The notes: a model not told the origin generated them from the letters alone. A DNA stretch of 64,000 nt from Ferdinandcohnia sp036962705 (GCF_036962705.1 NZ_JBALOQ010000024.1:62001-126000), one strand, 5' to 3'. Positions 1 through 10,373 are shown, counted from the stretch's first letter. Made by a program: numbers and translations.

Positions 1-2189
1 ATAATCTGGTAGTCCAGTTTATTTGTGCCTACGACTTCGCGAAGTTCTTCAAAAGTGAGATAATATATATCTTCTTTTTCATGGATAACCCCCGCCTGTA
101 CGAGCTGTTCGGCTTCTTTCAGTAAAGCCTGCTTATAAACGAAATAGCGATTAACCATGCCGTATTTTGGATATTCCCGATAACCGATGAAATTTCGGAT
201 TAGGTCAATCATTCGTTTTGTTTCTTTTGCCTTTTGTTCACCATCCGGTAATTGCTTCAATCGATCTAATAACTCTTGTTCTTTTTTCAAAGCCTCCTGC
301 CGCCCGTGCTCAAAAATCCGATTGCTTGTATTAGGCTCAAAGTTTTTGATGTTACCCAGAATCATGGGGACAAGTGTAATTGGTTTTTCACTCCATCGAG
401 TTCTAGTAATATCGATTTCTCCGGCACATCGCATTCCGTATTTGCTGAGATAAGCTATTATTGCGTCTTGGGTTTCCTGTCCACCATCAAACTTAACCAG
501 TTCATCCAAAAAGTTATCATCTTTTACATGTTGTAAATAATCAATTACTTCTGGATAAGGACGAATCACATCTGCGACATCCAATAGTGCCAAACCCATT
601 TCCGAAGTAATATTGTTTGGTACAGATTGAGAAAGCGTGTCTGCTGCGTTTTTTTCACCTAACCACTTGTTCATTTTTTCATTGATCCATGATGAAGCAT
701 TTATAGCAGCCATAAATACAGCTGAACTTTGTGGGTCAAATAAAATCTTCTTTAATTGCTGGATATCTTCTAGAATAAAATCAATTAATTCTGATCCTGA
801 TTTTGTTTGGATGTTTTGTTTAAGCTCCTCTATGGATGTTTGACTGCGCTTAATCAAATCAGAAACGATTGTCGGGTCGTTTTCGATTTGTACTTGAGAA
901 TTCGCAGACGACACAGTTTTATTGCTTTTACCAAAACTCTGTTCTTGCTTATCATTTGTTAACGTTTTTATGAAATCTCTTCGCTCTATTATGGTTATAA
1001 GTGCGTCTTTCATGAGCGGATCGTGTTGTCCCATGGCATCTAATAACATTTTTCTGCTGTCAGGTGAAGCCAGTTGATGTGTGACATCCACAAACAACCT
1101 TCCACCGGCTTTAAACCTGGGTCCAAAAGATGTTAACTGGAATAAAGACATTCCCAATGGTTTCAAAGGGTCGGTCATCATTTGTTGATGTCCTACAGAT
1201 ACAAAAACGTGATTTTCTTCATCGTTCGCTTCAGGGATGGGGTATAAAGTTGTGATTGGTCGACTCTGGACAATGTAAATTGTATCATCAACCAAACACC
1301 ATTCGATGTCCTGCGGGCATCCAAAATAAGCTTCAATCTGTCTTCCGATGCGTGCTAGTTGTAAAATTTGTTGATCAGTAAGTGTTTGAGTCTCTTGTTG
1401 TTCAGGTTCGATCTGCTGTGTTTCTGTTCCGCCTTCTTCTCGTCCATAGATAGCCAATTTTTTGGTTGCTATCCTCTTATCGACAATTTCCCCTTCCTGA
1501 ACTTTATAACAATCGGCAGAGACCAAGCCAGAGACCAGCGCTTCTCCAAGTCCATAACTTGCATCGATTGATAGCAGCTTTCGGTTAGAAGTAATTGGAT
1601 CAGCGGTAAATAAAATCCCTGAAGCTTGTGGGAAAATCATCCTTTGAACGATAACCGATAAATAAACTTGGCTGTGGTCAAATCTGTTTTGCATCCGGTA
1701 GATTACCGCACGATCCGTAAATAGGGAAGCCCAACATTTGCTAATATGCTGCAAAATTGCCTCTTTGCCGATGATATTTAAGTAGGTGTCTTGTTGACCA
1801 GCAAAAGAGGCATGTGGTAAATCTTCAGCAGTCGCACTAGAACGCACCGCATAAGCTTGTTCATCACCAAGTTGGGAGAGATAGTGAGTAACTGCTTTCA
1901 AAACATCGGAAGGAATTTCTACTTCCATAATGATTTGTCGAATCTTCCTGCTGATTTCACTAATTTGATCTCGATCATCAACTTTTAGCAATGTTAGTTG
2001 ATCCAACAAAGCATGATACGTTTCGTTTTGTTCGATTGCTTTTTGATATCCCACTGTTGTAACACAAAATCCTTCTGGCACTTGTATTCCATGAATCTTC
2101 GATAGTTCCCCTAATTTCAACCCTTTTCCACCAACGAGCAAAACCTGTGTTTTTTCTATTTCCTGCAAACCAAGAACAAAGGAACTCAT
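1..2189 (-). CDS. rph: Rifamycin phosphotransferase / PEP-synthase family protein (3' end outside window)
   Basis: This reading frame stays open for 729 codons from an ATG at 2189 and runs off the left edge of the window. A GGAGGG ribosome binding site lies about 8 bases upstream of the ATG. Residues 1 to about 310 form the ATP-grasp domain shared with PEP synthase, including VGGKGLKLGEL near the start and AVRSSATAEDLPHASFAGQ further in. The rest matches the middle, substrate-binding region. The C-terminal swivelling domain with the catalytic His would lie beyond base 1. Family knowledge: Rph uses ATP to phosphorylate rifamycins and inactivate them, and is often annotated as PEP synthase. I prefer Rph because the protein resembles the Bacillus cereus-type enzyme as I remember it. 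A true PEP synthase remains possible. No clear rifamycin-associated promoter element was seen. Confidence 0.75.
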   Translation of the reverse strand, partial: MSSFVLGLQEIEKTQVLLVGGKGLKLGELSKIHGIQVPEGFCVTTVGYQKAIEQNETYHALLDQLTLLKVDDRDQISEISRKIRQIIMEVEIPSDVLKAVTHYLSQLGDEQAYAVRSSATAEDLPHASFAGQQDTYLNIIGKEAILQHISKCWASLFTDRAVIYRMQNRFDHSQVYLSVIVQRMIFPQASGILFTADPITSNRKLLSIDASYGLGEALVSGLVSADCYKVQEGEIVDKRIATKKLAIYGREEGGTETQQIEPEQQETQTLTDQQILQLARIGRQIEAYFGCPQDIEWCLVDDTIYIVQSRPITTLYPIPEANDEENHVFVSVGHQQMMTDPLKPLGMSLFQLTSFGPRFKAGGRLFVDVTHQLASPDSRKMLLDAMGQHDPLMKDALITIIERRDFIKTLTNDKQEQSFGKSNKTVSSANSQVQIENDPTIVSDLIKRSQTSIEELKQNIQTKSGSELIDFILEDIQQLKKILFDPQSSAVFMAAINASSWINEKMNKWLGEKNAADTLSQSVPNNITSEMGLALLDVADVIRPYPEVIDYLQHVKDDNFLDELVKFDGGQETQDAIIAYLSKYGMRCAGEIDITRTRWSEKPITLVPMILGNIKNFEPNTSNRIFEHGRQEALKKEQELLDRLKQLPDGEQKAKETKRMIDLIRNFIGYREYPKYGMVNRYFVYKQALLKEAEQLVQAGVIHEKEDIYYLTFEELREVVGTNKLDYQI

Positions 2190-2585
2190 TTTATATCCCT
2201 CCAAGAAATCTCATTAAAGTTCTATTGCATTCTAACAGTAGTAAATGAGAATAAACAGTCTATTTTGACCTTATTTAATTTGCTATAATTAAGTTAGGAA
2301 GAGTTCAAAAAATCGCTAAACCTTATTCCACAGTTGTTAGCTGATGCCCCGGTACAACCACTCGAAAGCACATATGACTTTTAGCCCACAATGAATTTGG
2401 TTAAAAACATCTATTTTCCATTTAATCTGTTTATTTTCCCATACCTTATAATAATATGAGATATCAAGTTCTTAATTAACCTGCATTATTGTTTATAAAG
2501 AAAGATAATAACCTTTTTTTCGGCCAAAAATTAATTAAAAATTATTTAAAACGTTAAACTAATTCCTTGGAGAAAAGATCCATAC
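2190..2585. other. Intergenic region upstream of rph, no gene seen
   Basis: About 400 bases of AT-rich sequence carry the rph leader and promoter, which reads leftward. A small GC-richer patch at about 2340-2375 stands out. I found no reading frame with a ribosome binding site and no recognised riboswitch. Confidence 0.5.
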
Positions 2586-2613
2586 AAAAAAAGGAGTAGC
2601 AACTACTCCTTTT
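2586..2613 (-). terminator. Intrinsic terminator of the glpQ-like gene
   Basis: AAAAGGAGTAG and CTACTCCTTTT form a perfect 11-bp stem with a 3-base loop. On the minus strand the stem is followed by a run of T. It lies 23 bases beyond the stop codon of the phosphodiesterase gene. Confidence 0.9.
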
Positions 2614-2635
2614 GTCAAACTATATTACAGTAATT

Positions 2636-3475
2636 TTATTTTCCAGGATCTACATAGTCCGGATAATCAGTAACGATTGCGTCAACCTTCATTTCGAATA
2701 GAAAGTCAGCTACTTCTTGACTACGTACTGTCCAAGATCCAATTTGCATACCAAGAGAGTGAACTTGATTCACTAATTCATCTGTCACCATTCCATAATG
2801 GGGGTTAAACCAATCCGCATATGTTGAAAATTCTTGTAAAGCTTTCATTGTTGTATCTGCACGGTTAGAAGTTATTACACCAATCGGGACATTAGGAAGA
2901 AGCTTGTTCATTTTTTTCATGGATTCAAAGTTAAAAGATTGAATAAGGATTTTTTCATTTTGCGGTTTATCGAGATTTCGTTCTTTTAATGCTTCTGCTA
3001 CTTGTTCTTCAATACCAGGGTATAGCTCCGGAGCCTTTAATTCTATGAAAATTCCAATTTTCCCACGGTAACGATCAAGAATCTCTTCAAATGTTGGGAT
3101 TTGTTCTCCTGCAAATTGTTCCCCTTTCCAGCTACCTGCATCAAGACTTCTAAGGCTTCTAAACTGTTCAAATGTTAAATCTCCTACTTTTCCTGTTCCA
3201 TTTGTTGTACGATCCACTGTTGTATCATGAATCAATACTAATTCACCATCTTTACTTCTTTGAACATCAATTTCAATATAATCGGCTTTCATATCAACTG
3301 CTAAATCATAACCAGAAACTGTGTTTTCAGGAGCATGACCTGATGCACCACGGTGTGCTACATTTTCCACTTGTTTTCTTTCGCCTACTGTCGGTCCTTC
3401 TGCAAACGCCTGACCAAATGGGCTTAATAACAACGAAAAGGCCATCCCTGTACCGATTAATAATTTTTTGCTCAT
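2636..3475 (-). CDS. glpQ: Secreted glycerophosphodiester phosphodiesterase
   Basis: This is a GDPD-family TIM-barrel hydrolase that cleaves glycerophosphodiesters to glycerol-3-phosphate and an alcohol. The first 25 residues are a signal peptide (MSKKLLIGTG, a hydrophobic core, then GQAFA), so the protein is exported. The family signature follows: AHRGASGHAPENT near residue 40, then YIEIDVQRSKDGELVLIHD and VDRTTNGTG. I place the start at the second ATG (3475), because AGGAG ends 9 bases before it and abuts the ATG at 3484. The protein is about 279 residues, normal for the family, and stands alone with its own terminator. TTAACA/TTATCA hexamers upstream at about 3560-3580 could be PhoP-type sites, as in other bacilli, but this is only suggestive. 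Confidence 0.92.
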   Translation of the reverse strand: MSKKLLIGTGMAFSLLLSPFGQAFAEGPTVGERKQVENVAHRGASGHAPENTVSGYDLAVDMKADYIEIDVQRSKDGELVLIHDTTVDRTTNGTGKVGDLTFEQFRSLRSLDAGSWKGEQFAGEQIPTFEEILDRYRGKIGIFIELKAPELYPGIEEQVAEALKERNLDKPQNEKILIQSFNFESMKKMNKLLPNVPIGVITSNRADTTMKALQEFSTYADWFNPHYGMVTDELVNQVHSLGMQIGSWTVRSQEVADFLFEMKVDAIVTDYPDYVDPGK

Positions 3476-3793
3476 ATTCTCCATCTCCTATCTAAAATAT
3501 GTATTCAAACATATTCTAGAAAAGGGATGTTAAGCTAGTATATAGATATGTTCATAGCTTGATAACAATTGTGTTAACAAAATTCAACCTTTTTCCTTAC
3601 GTTTTTTTACAATTCTGCAAATTAATTTATAGAATAGGGATACTCTATTACTACATTTTACTTACGACACTCGATAATGTGATACTAAACATTATGACTA
3701 GTTCATTTCTAAAACCCATCTCTAGTGAGTGTGGATTTTCCCTCTAAAGTAGTAATCCTTCTTAAAGTAATGCACCCGCTTAAATAAATTTTT
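3476..3793. other. Intergenic region upstream of the glpQ-like gene
   Basis: AT-rich sequence holding the leftward promoter of the phosphodiesterase gene. TATACT at about 3536-3541 on the minus strand is a candidate -10. No supported coding region was seen. Confidence 0.4.
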
Positions 3794-3913
3794 TCACAAT
3801 ATTGTCAGCGCGTCGGACCACCCGTCGTAAACGTACTGATCTCCGGGGTGACCGTCAAATCCGCGCAGGTAGAAAGTCATCTCGGTGCGGTAACTCACCT
3901 TCAAAAAGCTCAA
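3794..3913 (-). pseudogene. GC-rich remnant of a foreign gene (C-terminal piece)
   Basis: A block at 3805-3900 is about 59% G+C, against roughly 35% in its surroundings. On the minus strand it encodes VSYRTEMTFYLRGFDGHPGD followed by QYVYDGWSDAL, and stops at 3794. The composition and dense Arg/Gly/Asp codons suggest a high-GC donor such as an actinomycete. Only about 40 codons remain, with no proper start, so this is the tail of a lost gene. I do not recognise the family. Confidence 0.55.
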
Positions 3914-3922
3914 CTAAAACCT

Positions 3923-4165
3923 TTAATCAACACCCACCATAGAACCTCTAACCTGTTCATATGCTTTTTCAATATTCAACAATAAATCTTTCCGAAATAT
4001 ATCACTACATATAAAAACATTCGTAATTTCACTTTTTACCGATGAATAGGCAAATTCTATACTTTTACTTAAAGACAAATTTTGCAATTTTTCAGTAGAC
4101 ATTTGGTTCACTATTTCTTTTTCGAAATATTCAACAGTTCCAAATAACACGGTCAAGATAAACAT
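3923..4165 (-). CDS. Small hypothetical protein
   Basis: An 80-codon frame whose product I do not recognise. It is a mixed hydrophilic protein with short hydrophobic stretches and no signal peptide. The strong AGGAG directly touches the ATG at 4165, which is too close. The TTG at 4156 sits 9 bases after it, so the real product probably starts at the TTG and has 77 residues. It may be co-transcribed with the small zinc-binding gene upstream (4270-4452), about 100 bases away, and so would also lie behind the c-di-GMP riboswitch. Function unknown. Confidence 0.55.
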   Translation of the reverse strand: MFILTVLFGTVEYFEKEIVNQMSTEKLQNLSLSKSIEFAYSSVKSEITNVFICSDIFRKDLLLNIEKAYEQVRGSMVGVD

Positions 4166-4269
4166 CTCCTTATTATATGAAAATCATAGCTAGAACAGCC
4201 AATATCTGTTAAGCTAACTACCTTACTAATTTATATTTACAGACGGTGGATATGAATTTCAGATTATTC

Positions 4270-4452
4270 TTAAACATATTGTCTTGTTTGCTTCTCTTTA
4301 TTTAATAATACTTCAAACGACTTTTTTCTATTGAATCTAGCACTGCGACATTCTGAACAATTCATAAAGCGATTTCCTTTATCATAAAAGTCATTAACGG
4401 ATTTTAGTTCTTTACACTTAAAACAAACTTGTTCTTTACTGATAGTCTTCAT
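4270..4452 (-). CDS. Small CxxC zinc-ribbon-like protein
   Basis: A 60-residue protein with two CxxC pairs, CFKC at residues 10-13 and CSEC at residues 32-35, spaced as in a single treble-clef or zinc-ribbon knuckle. The C-terminal half is basic (RFNRKKSF, then NKEKQTR), which fits nucleic-acid or protein contact. The ribosome binding site (AAGGTTG) is weak. The gene is the first complete frame downstream of the c-di-GMP-I riboswitch and its terminator. I infer that c-di-GMP controls its expression. No specific function can be assigned. Confidence 0.6.
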   Translation of the reverse strand: MKTISKEQVCFKCKELKSVNDFYDKGNRFMNCSECRSARFNRKKSFEVLLNKEKQTRQYV

Positions 4453-4479
4453 CTTATTTCAACCTTCTTTCGTATTAAT

Positions 4480-4519
4480 CAAGATTCATTTTATAGCCAT
4501 TTATAGAAGCTCCTTTGTT
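4480..4519 (-). other. Possible leader mini-ORF (MAIK)
   Basis: Between the riboswitch terminator and the zinc-ribbon gene, a strong AAAGGAG is followed 9 bases later by ATG GCT ATA AAA TGA. It could be a leader peptide or the remains of an older start. It is very short, so confidence is low. Confidence 0.25.
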
Positions 4520-4524
4520 TTTAA

Positions 4525-4690
4525 AATAAAAAAATCCACCAAAAAGATGGTGGATAAATTTGGATAAATGGTTATTTCTATAACCGATATATTTATTCAC
4601 AAACTTTTTGGCAACTCGGCTATCATAGTTATCAGAACCTTAGACCCGCAGCTTTGCGTCCTTACCTTTCGATAAGTTTGCCTTTTTCAA
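4525..4690 (-). promoter_or_regulatory. c-di-GMP-I (GEMM-I) riboswitch with terminator platform
   Basis: Read on the minus strand, the aptamer (about 4610-4682) shows the GEMM-I hallmarks: GGCAAAC opening P1, a GAAA tetraloop on the CTTATC/GGTAAG stem, the conserved GGACGCAAAGC joint, GGGTCTAAGG, then ATGATAGCC and the closing TTGCC. About 55 bases on, ATCCACC and GGTGGAT (4534-4555) form a hairpin followed by seven T, an intrinsic terminator. CCAAAAAG at the 3' edge of P1 (4604-4611) is complementary to CTTTTTGG inside the terminator (4539-4546), giving a plausible antiterminator. The downstream genes are the small zinc-ribbon protein and the 77-80 residue protein. Confidence 0.88.
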
Positions 4691-4877
4691 TTTTTGTCAA
4701 TAGTTTAAATAAACCAATTTAACTATAAAACGAAAGTTGGAGTTTTTCAACAATTTTCAACAAAATACTGCAAAATCATCCCTAAAATAGATAATTATAC
4801 CTGTATAACGAGTTGGGTCCTTTGGCGGCCTGCCAAAAGCTGATTCAGCAAATGACCTTCAATACAGGTGTATTATA

Positions 4878-5077
4878 ATGAAGTCAACAATAGGTCACAA
4901 TCTTAGAATGTTAAGATTCCAAAAAAAACTAACCAGTCACAAGTTGCTCAAGCTATTGGATTTAGTGAAAATTCTTTAATTAGATTTGAGATTGCCTAAA
5001 GGACCCTGAATGAAAAGTTAATTTATAAGTTTGAGGAGTTTTACGAAGTAAGTGTTTCAAAGATAAAAGTTGAATAA
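4878..5077 (+). pseudogene. Broken XRE-family HTH regulator
   Basis: The frame opens with MKSTIGHNLRMLRFQKK and is lost at a run of eight A. The +1 frame then continues with SQVAQAIGFSENSLIRFE, a Cro/C1-type helix-turn-helix, hits a TAA, and resumes as YKFEEFYEVSVSKIKVE. One frameshift and one nonsense codon make it a pseudogene. It is the only plus-strand gene in the first 8 kb, and could once have controlled the neighbouring small genes. Confidence 0.7.
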
Positions 5078-5079
5078 AA

Positions 5080-5121
5080 TAGCCCACACAACTGTGAGGG
5101 CTATAATAATAATAATAATAA
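5080..5121. terminator. Hairpin terminator followed by a TAA/ATA microsatellite
   Basis: TAGCCC and GGGCTA enclose an inner ACA/TGT pairing at 5080-5103. About six copies of the trinucleotide TAA follow at 5102-5121. The hairpin can end transcription from the minus-strand gene at 5161-5529 and from the HTH pseudogene. Confidence 0.6.
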
Positions 5122-5160
5122 AAGTCCTACCTCTGAAGAAATAGATTGCTTACCCAATCC

Positions 5161-5529
5161 TTATTGTTTTGTAATTGCTCCCATACCTTCTAGCACAATT
5201 TTTGCATCCTTATTAAAATAAGGAATTATAGCCTCACGAAGCAATAGCTGAGAGTTTTCTTTTATTAATAATTTTATTCCTCTTAAATCAAACCTTGTAG
5301 AGTAAGTATTAATTGTATTTATTATAGCTAATTCATTTCTTTGTAACGGCTTGTAATTTGAATTATGCATGTCAATTAGGACTTTCAATAGATCTCGAGC
5401 ATTTCTATTTAGGAAATTCCTTTTAGAATTTAGAAAATCGATATTTTCTTCAATGTATTTTCTTGCCGTGACTAGATCAAGTTCATCCACGCTGTTGTTA
5501 ATTTCTTTAATTATCTGTTCGATATCCAT
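5161..5529 (-). CDS. Conserved hypothetical protein, 122 aa
   Basis: An Asp/Glu/Asn-rich soluble protein of 122 residues that begins MDIEQIIKEINNSVDELDLV and looks largely helical. There are no Cys pairs, signal peptide or membrane segment. AAAGGAG lies 7 bases before the ATG, so the start is firm. It resembles small hypothetical proteins found in bacilli, but I cannot name a family. It ends at a hairpin shared with the opposite strand. Confidence 0.6.
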   Translation of the reverse strand: MDIEQIIKEINNSVDELDLVTARKYIEENIDFLNSKRNFLNRNARDLLKVLIDMHNSNYKPLQRNELAIINTINTYSTRFDLRGIKLLIKENSQLLLREAIIPYFNKDAKIVLEGMGAITKQ

Positions 5530-5623
5530 ATATAAGCTCCTTTAAAATATGTCGAATATTGTCTGCTAATATTGATATCGGTTAGAATCCCAAAGAGTTA
5601 AGATTGCCTCAAATAATAAAAAA

Positions 5624-5647
5624 GCCCTATCTTCGAGGAGACAGGGC
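5624..5647 (-). terminator. Intrinsic terminator of the TmrB-like gene
   Basis: GCCCTATCT pairs with AGACAGGGC around a short loop. On the minus strand the hairpin is followed by six T. It lies 15 bases beyond the stop codon at 5662. Confidence 0.85.
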
Positions 5648-5661
5648 ACACTTGGGAAATA

Positions 5662-6195
5662 TTAATTAATCTTGTTTAGCTTTTCTTTTATATTGTTGAT
5701 AATAACATTGACGCTAACTTTTTCGGTGTCTATGTACTCTGCAAAGTCGTTTTCTATATAGGCTTTCAAGCATTTTTCAGTTTGTTGAAAACACCAATTT
5801 CCTTCTTCCTCACCACGTTTCCTCAGCCTTTCGTAAATGGTTTCTTTACTAGCCGTCAAACAAAAATGATACGTTTGCTCATCCATACTTTTGAAACCAT
5901 TATATATGTAATGAAAGTATTCTAGTTTCCGAATAGTCATCGGTACAATAAGGTTCATTTTATAGGTTGTAATTAACCGTTTTGCCACCTCAACGGTTAA
6001 TTCTTTCCATAAACGCAAATCTTGAAAATCGCCTGTTTCTGCTTCAAGTCTTTTTATTTCCTCTGGAACCACATTTCTCAACATAAAACCTATCTCTTCA
6101 GGATCATATATCATACTATTTTTTATTTCTTTTTGAAGCTCATTCGCAATAGTAGTTTTCCCTACTCCAAATGCTCCGTTTATCATAATGATCAT
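5662..6195 (-). CDS. TmrB-like P-loop ATP-binding protein
   Basis: A 177-residue P-loop protein with Walker A GAFGVGKT at residues 7-14 right after the N-terminus, then YDPEEIGFMLR and LIVPMTI, and a basic lid with ERLRKRGEE. The layout matches TmrB of B. subtilis as I know it (ING-FG-GKT, YDPE-GF-LR, LIVPMTI). TmrB gives tunicamycin resistance, probably by binding the drug at the membrane. This protein lacks about 20 C-terminal residues relative to TmrB, so its own substrate is unknown. It could equally be a small-molecule kinase. It is followed by its own terminator. Confidence 0.75.
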   Translation of the reverse strand: MIIMINGAFGVGKTTIANELQKEIKNSMIYDPEEIGFMLRNVVPEEIKRLEAETGDFQDLRLWKELTVEVAKRLITTYKMNLIVPMTIRKLEYFHYIYNGFKSMDEQTYHFCLTASKETIYERLRKRGEEEGNWCFQQTEKCLKAYIENDFAEYIDTEKVSVNVIINNIKEKLNKIN

Positions 6196-6249
6196 ATTAC
6201 TATCCCCTACAAAGATATTTTTCTTCCCCTTGAGTCTATAAAACTGCGA

Positions 6250-7215
6250 TTAATCTAAAAAATTTATGTAACGCCCTTTTTTATATTTCTTTGCTTTTTG
6301 ATAAACATGCCAAGCACCTACTAAATCTTGAAAAGCTAATCCGACAGAACCATAAATTGTCGTTTGTTCATCTTTTTTTCTACCTAATTTATCGTTAGTC
6401 ATAACCTCTCCTATTTCAGCATGAATGGCATCTGCTGATAATCCCACTCCTCCAATTGCACCCATTTGAACTGCAAATTGACGGTCATCGCAAACAAATA
6501 GTGATTGCTGGATTAATTCTGCACTAACTTCACATTTACCCGGTTCATCTGGTCCTAATGTTGTGATATGAACTCCTTCCTTAATCATATTTGAATATAA
6601 GAAAGGTACTCTTGACCATGTTGCAGTAATAATAATATCTGAATCTCTCACTGCCTCTTCTATACTATTGCAAATAACCATCGAAGTCTTACATTCCTCT
6701 TGCATTTCTTCAACAAAGGATCTAGCTTTTTCAATAGAAGTATCAAACACAAAGACTGTCGAATAATCTCTAAAATATTTAAGGGTACGAAGTTGTAGTT
6801 TACCTTGAACTCCTGCACCAATAATAGAAACATTCTTTGCGTTCTCTCTTGCTAAAATATGAGTTCCCATTGCACCTGATAAGCCTGTACGAACTGCTGT
6901 AATATAAGTAGAGTCCATAATCGCTAACAAACGTCCTGTTTCTAGATCATGAAGGTTAATTACACCTCTTATTGAAGGTGTTTCTGTTGGAAACTTGGAG
7001 TGATCTTTGACTGTGTATGCAGGGATATCTGAACTTAGACCAGGAAATAAAACTACTGCACTCGCATTGTCTTTAGGTAGGTCAGACCGTGATCTTTGGG
7101 CTGCAATCTTTCTATTCGATGAGTACGAACAGAATGCTTTTTTTAATGCTGGATATAAATCTATAGGGTCTAACAACGATTCTATTTCTTTTCGTGTAAG
7201 CAGTAATGTATCCAT
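6250..7215 (-). CDS. Ornithine cyclodeaminase / mu-crystallin family protein
   Basis: A 321-residue NAD(P)-dependent enzyme. The N-terminal part has the family substrate-binding block (SRSDLPKD, then VVLFPGL), and the middle a Rossmann motif, IIGAGVQGKLQLRTL. Further on are DIIITATWSRVPF and the TLGPDEPGKCEVSAELI stretch typical of the family. Members include ornithine cyclodeaminase, alanine dehydrogenases and SbnB-like synthases, so the exact substrate cannot be read here. AAGGAG lies 9 bases before the ATG. It stands between the TmrB-like gene and the SRPBCC gene on the same strand, and no terminator was recognised between them. Confidence 0.85.
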   Translation of the reverse strand: MDTLLLTRKEIESLLDPIDLYPALKKAFCSYSSNRKIAAQRSRSDLPKDNASAVVLFPGLSSDIPAYTVKDHSKFPTETPSIRGVINLHDLETGRLLAIMDSTYITAVRTGLSGAMGTHILARENAKNVSIIGAGVQGKLQLRTLKYFRDYSTVFVFDTSIEKARSFVEEMQEECKTSMVICNSIEEAVRDSDIIITATWSRVPFLYSNMIKEGVHITTLGPDEPGKCEVSAELIQQSLFVCDDRQFAVQMGAIGGVGLSADAIHAEIGEVMTNDKLGRKKDEQTTIYGSVGLAFQDLVGAWHVYQKAKKYKKGRYINFLD

Positions 7216-7311
7216 TTCAAAAAATCTCCTTCTAACTATTCTACAAAAATCTCATTAGAATTCATTAATGGTACCTTAAACAACTTTTTTCCAAGACGCC
7301 ATACACCAGAA

Positions 7312-7755
7312 TTATAAATCTTGTTTATACACTATTCCATGTTCGAGATATATCTTTAAAAGTGTTAATGCTTCTCCCCAACCTACTGCACATCCAATAC
7401 AGGCTTTTACGTCTATTTCTGAATTTGTATAGCCTGTCTCATTAAGCACTACCAATGTTCCGTCTTTATAGGGTTCGAGTGTAAACGTTACTGTTGAATT
7501 TTGTTCTCCTGGTGACCATTGAAAAACAAATCTTTTGTTTGGTGTGGCCACAAGAATCTTCCCGCCATCTTCAATATTTACATTTTCTTCACCAAAATTT
7601 GTCCATCTCAATCGGATTTCACCAACCCCATCTGGTTTTATCTCCAAAGATGTGTCATCTGTAAACCATGCATTCCACCCTTGAGATGTTGAAATTGTAT
7701 TATACACTTCTTCTAAAGGTACTTTGATGTAGGTTTTATGGTTTATTTCTGGCAT
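7312..7755 (-). CDS. SRPBCC / AHSA1-like protein
   Basis: A START/SRPBCC-fold protein of 147 residues, the AHSA1 type that begins with an IKVPLEEVYNTIST strand-helix and has WFTDD, IRLRWTNFG and a C-terminal GWGEALTLLKIYLEHG helix. Family proteins bind hydrophobic ligands or act as stress-related accessory factors, and no catalytic residues are obvious. The frame is open further upstream, but GGAGG lies 9 bases before the ATG at 7755 and inside the longer frame, so 7755 is the likely start. It is divergent from katG. Confidence 0.8.
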   Translation of the reverse strand: MPEINHKTYIKVPLEEVYNTISTSQGWNAWFTDDTSLEIKPDGVGEIRLRWTNFGEENVNIEDGGKILVATPNKRFVFQWSPGEQNSTVTFTLEPYKDGTLVVLNETGYTNSEIDVKACIGCAVGWGEALTLLKIYLEHGIVYKQDL

Positions 7756-7851
7756 TTTCACGTTCCTCCATTCCATTGATCTACCTTGTTCTAGAACCTC
7801 TACTATTCTATGTCTCTTAGTTACGTGTGCATCAGACTTGCTTTATTTGAA

Positions 7852-7866
7852 TTATAGTTATTATAA
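7852..7866 (+). promoter_or_regulatory. PerR-box-like operator
   Basis: TTATAGTTATTATAA differs at one base from the PerR consensus TTATAATnATTATAA. It lies between katG and the divergent SRPBCC gene, about 290 bases upstream of katG. PerR is the usual peroxide sensor of bacilli and represses catalase genes. Confidence 0.6.
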
Positions 7867-8063
7867 TAGTAATATACAAAATATTATAACTCCTTTAGCA
7901 AATATACTTCTAAGTCCGTTACATAAATTTTCTTTCCTCTATGATTTTACTTCTTTGTTTAGATTAATGTTTCTATCATATTTTACTTAACTTCTAAATA
8001 TAATAGTCTTGATGCTCTAGAATGTTCAAAATCTAGATTTCTTTCAACCCAGACCTTCTTCTA

Positions 8064-8095
8064 TTGTAAGAATCACATGATAATAAATATTATCA
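8064..8095 (+). promoter_or_regulatory. katG promoter overlapped by a second PerR/Fur-like palindrome
   Basis: TTGTAA (8064-8069) and TATTAT (8088-8093) are 18 bases apart and make a plausible SigA promoter. The perfect palindrome TGATAATAAATATTATCA (8078-8095) covers the -10, a typical repressor position. A second palindrome, CTAGTTTTTTAAAACTAG, follows at 8098-8115. Confidence 0.55.
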
Positions 8096-8156
8096 TCCTA
8101 GTTTTTTAAAACTAGATGAATAAATTACTAAATTTCACAGAAGGAGAGATTTAAAA

Positions 8157-10373
<2,217 letters not shown>

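Noticed and set aside
2300..2420. Rifamycin-associated element upstream of rph
   Set aside because: A GC-rich patch is present, but I could not find the expected long inverted repeat.
5102..5121. TAA microsatellite as a phase-variation switch
   Set aside because: The repeat lies between a terminator and the 3' end of a gene, not in a promoter or coding sequence.
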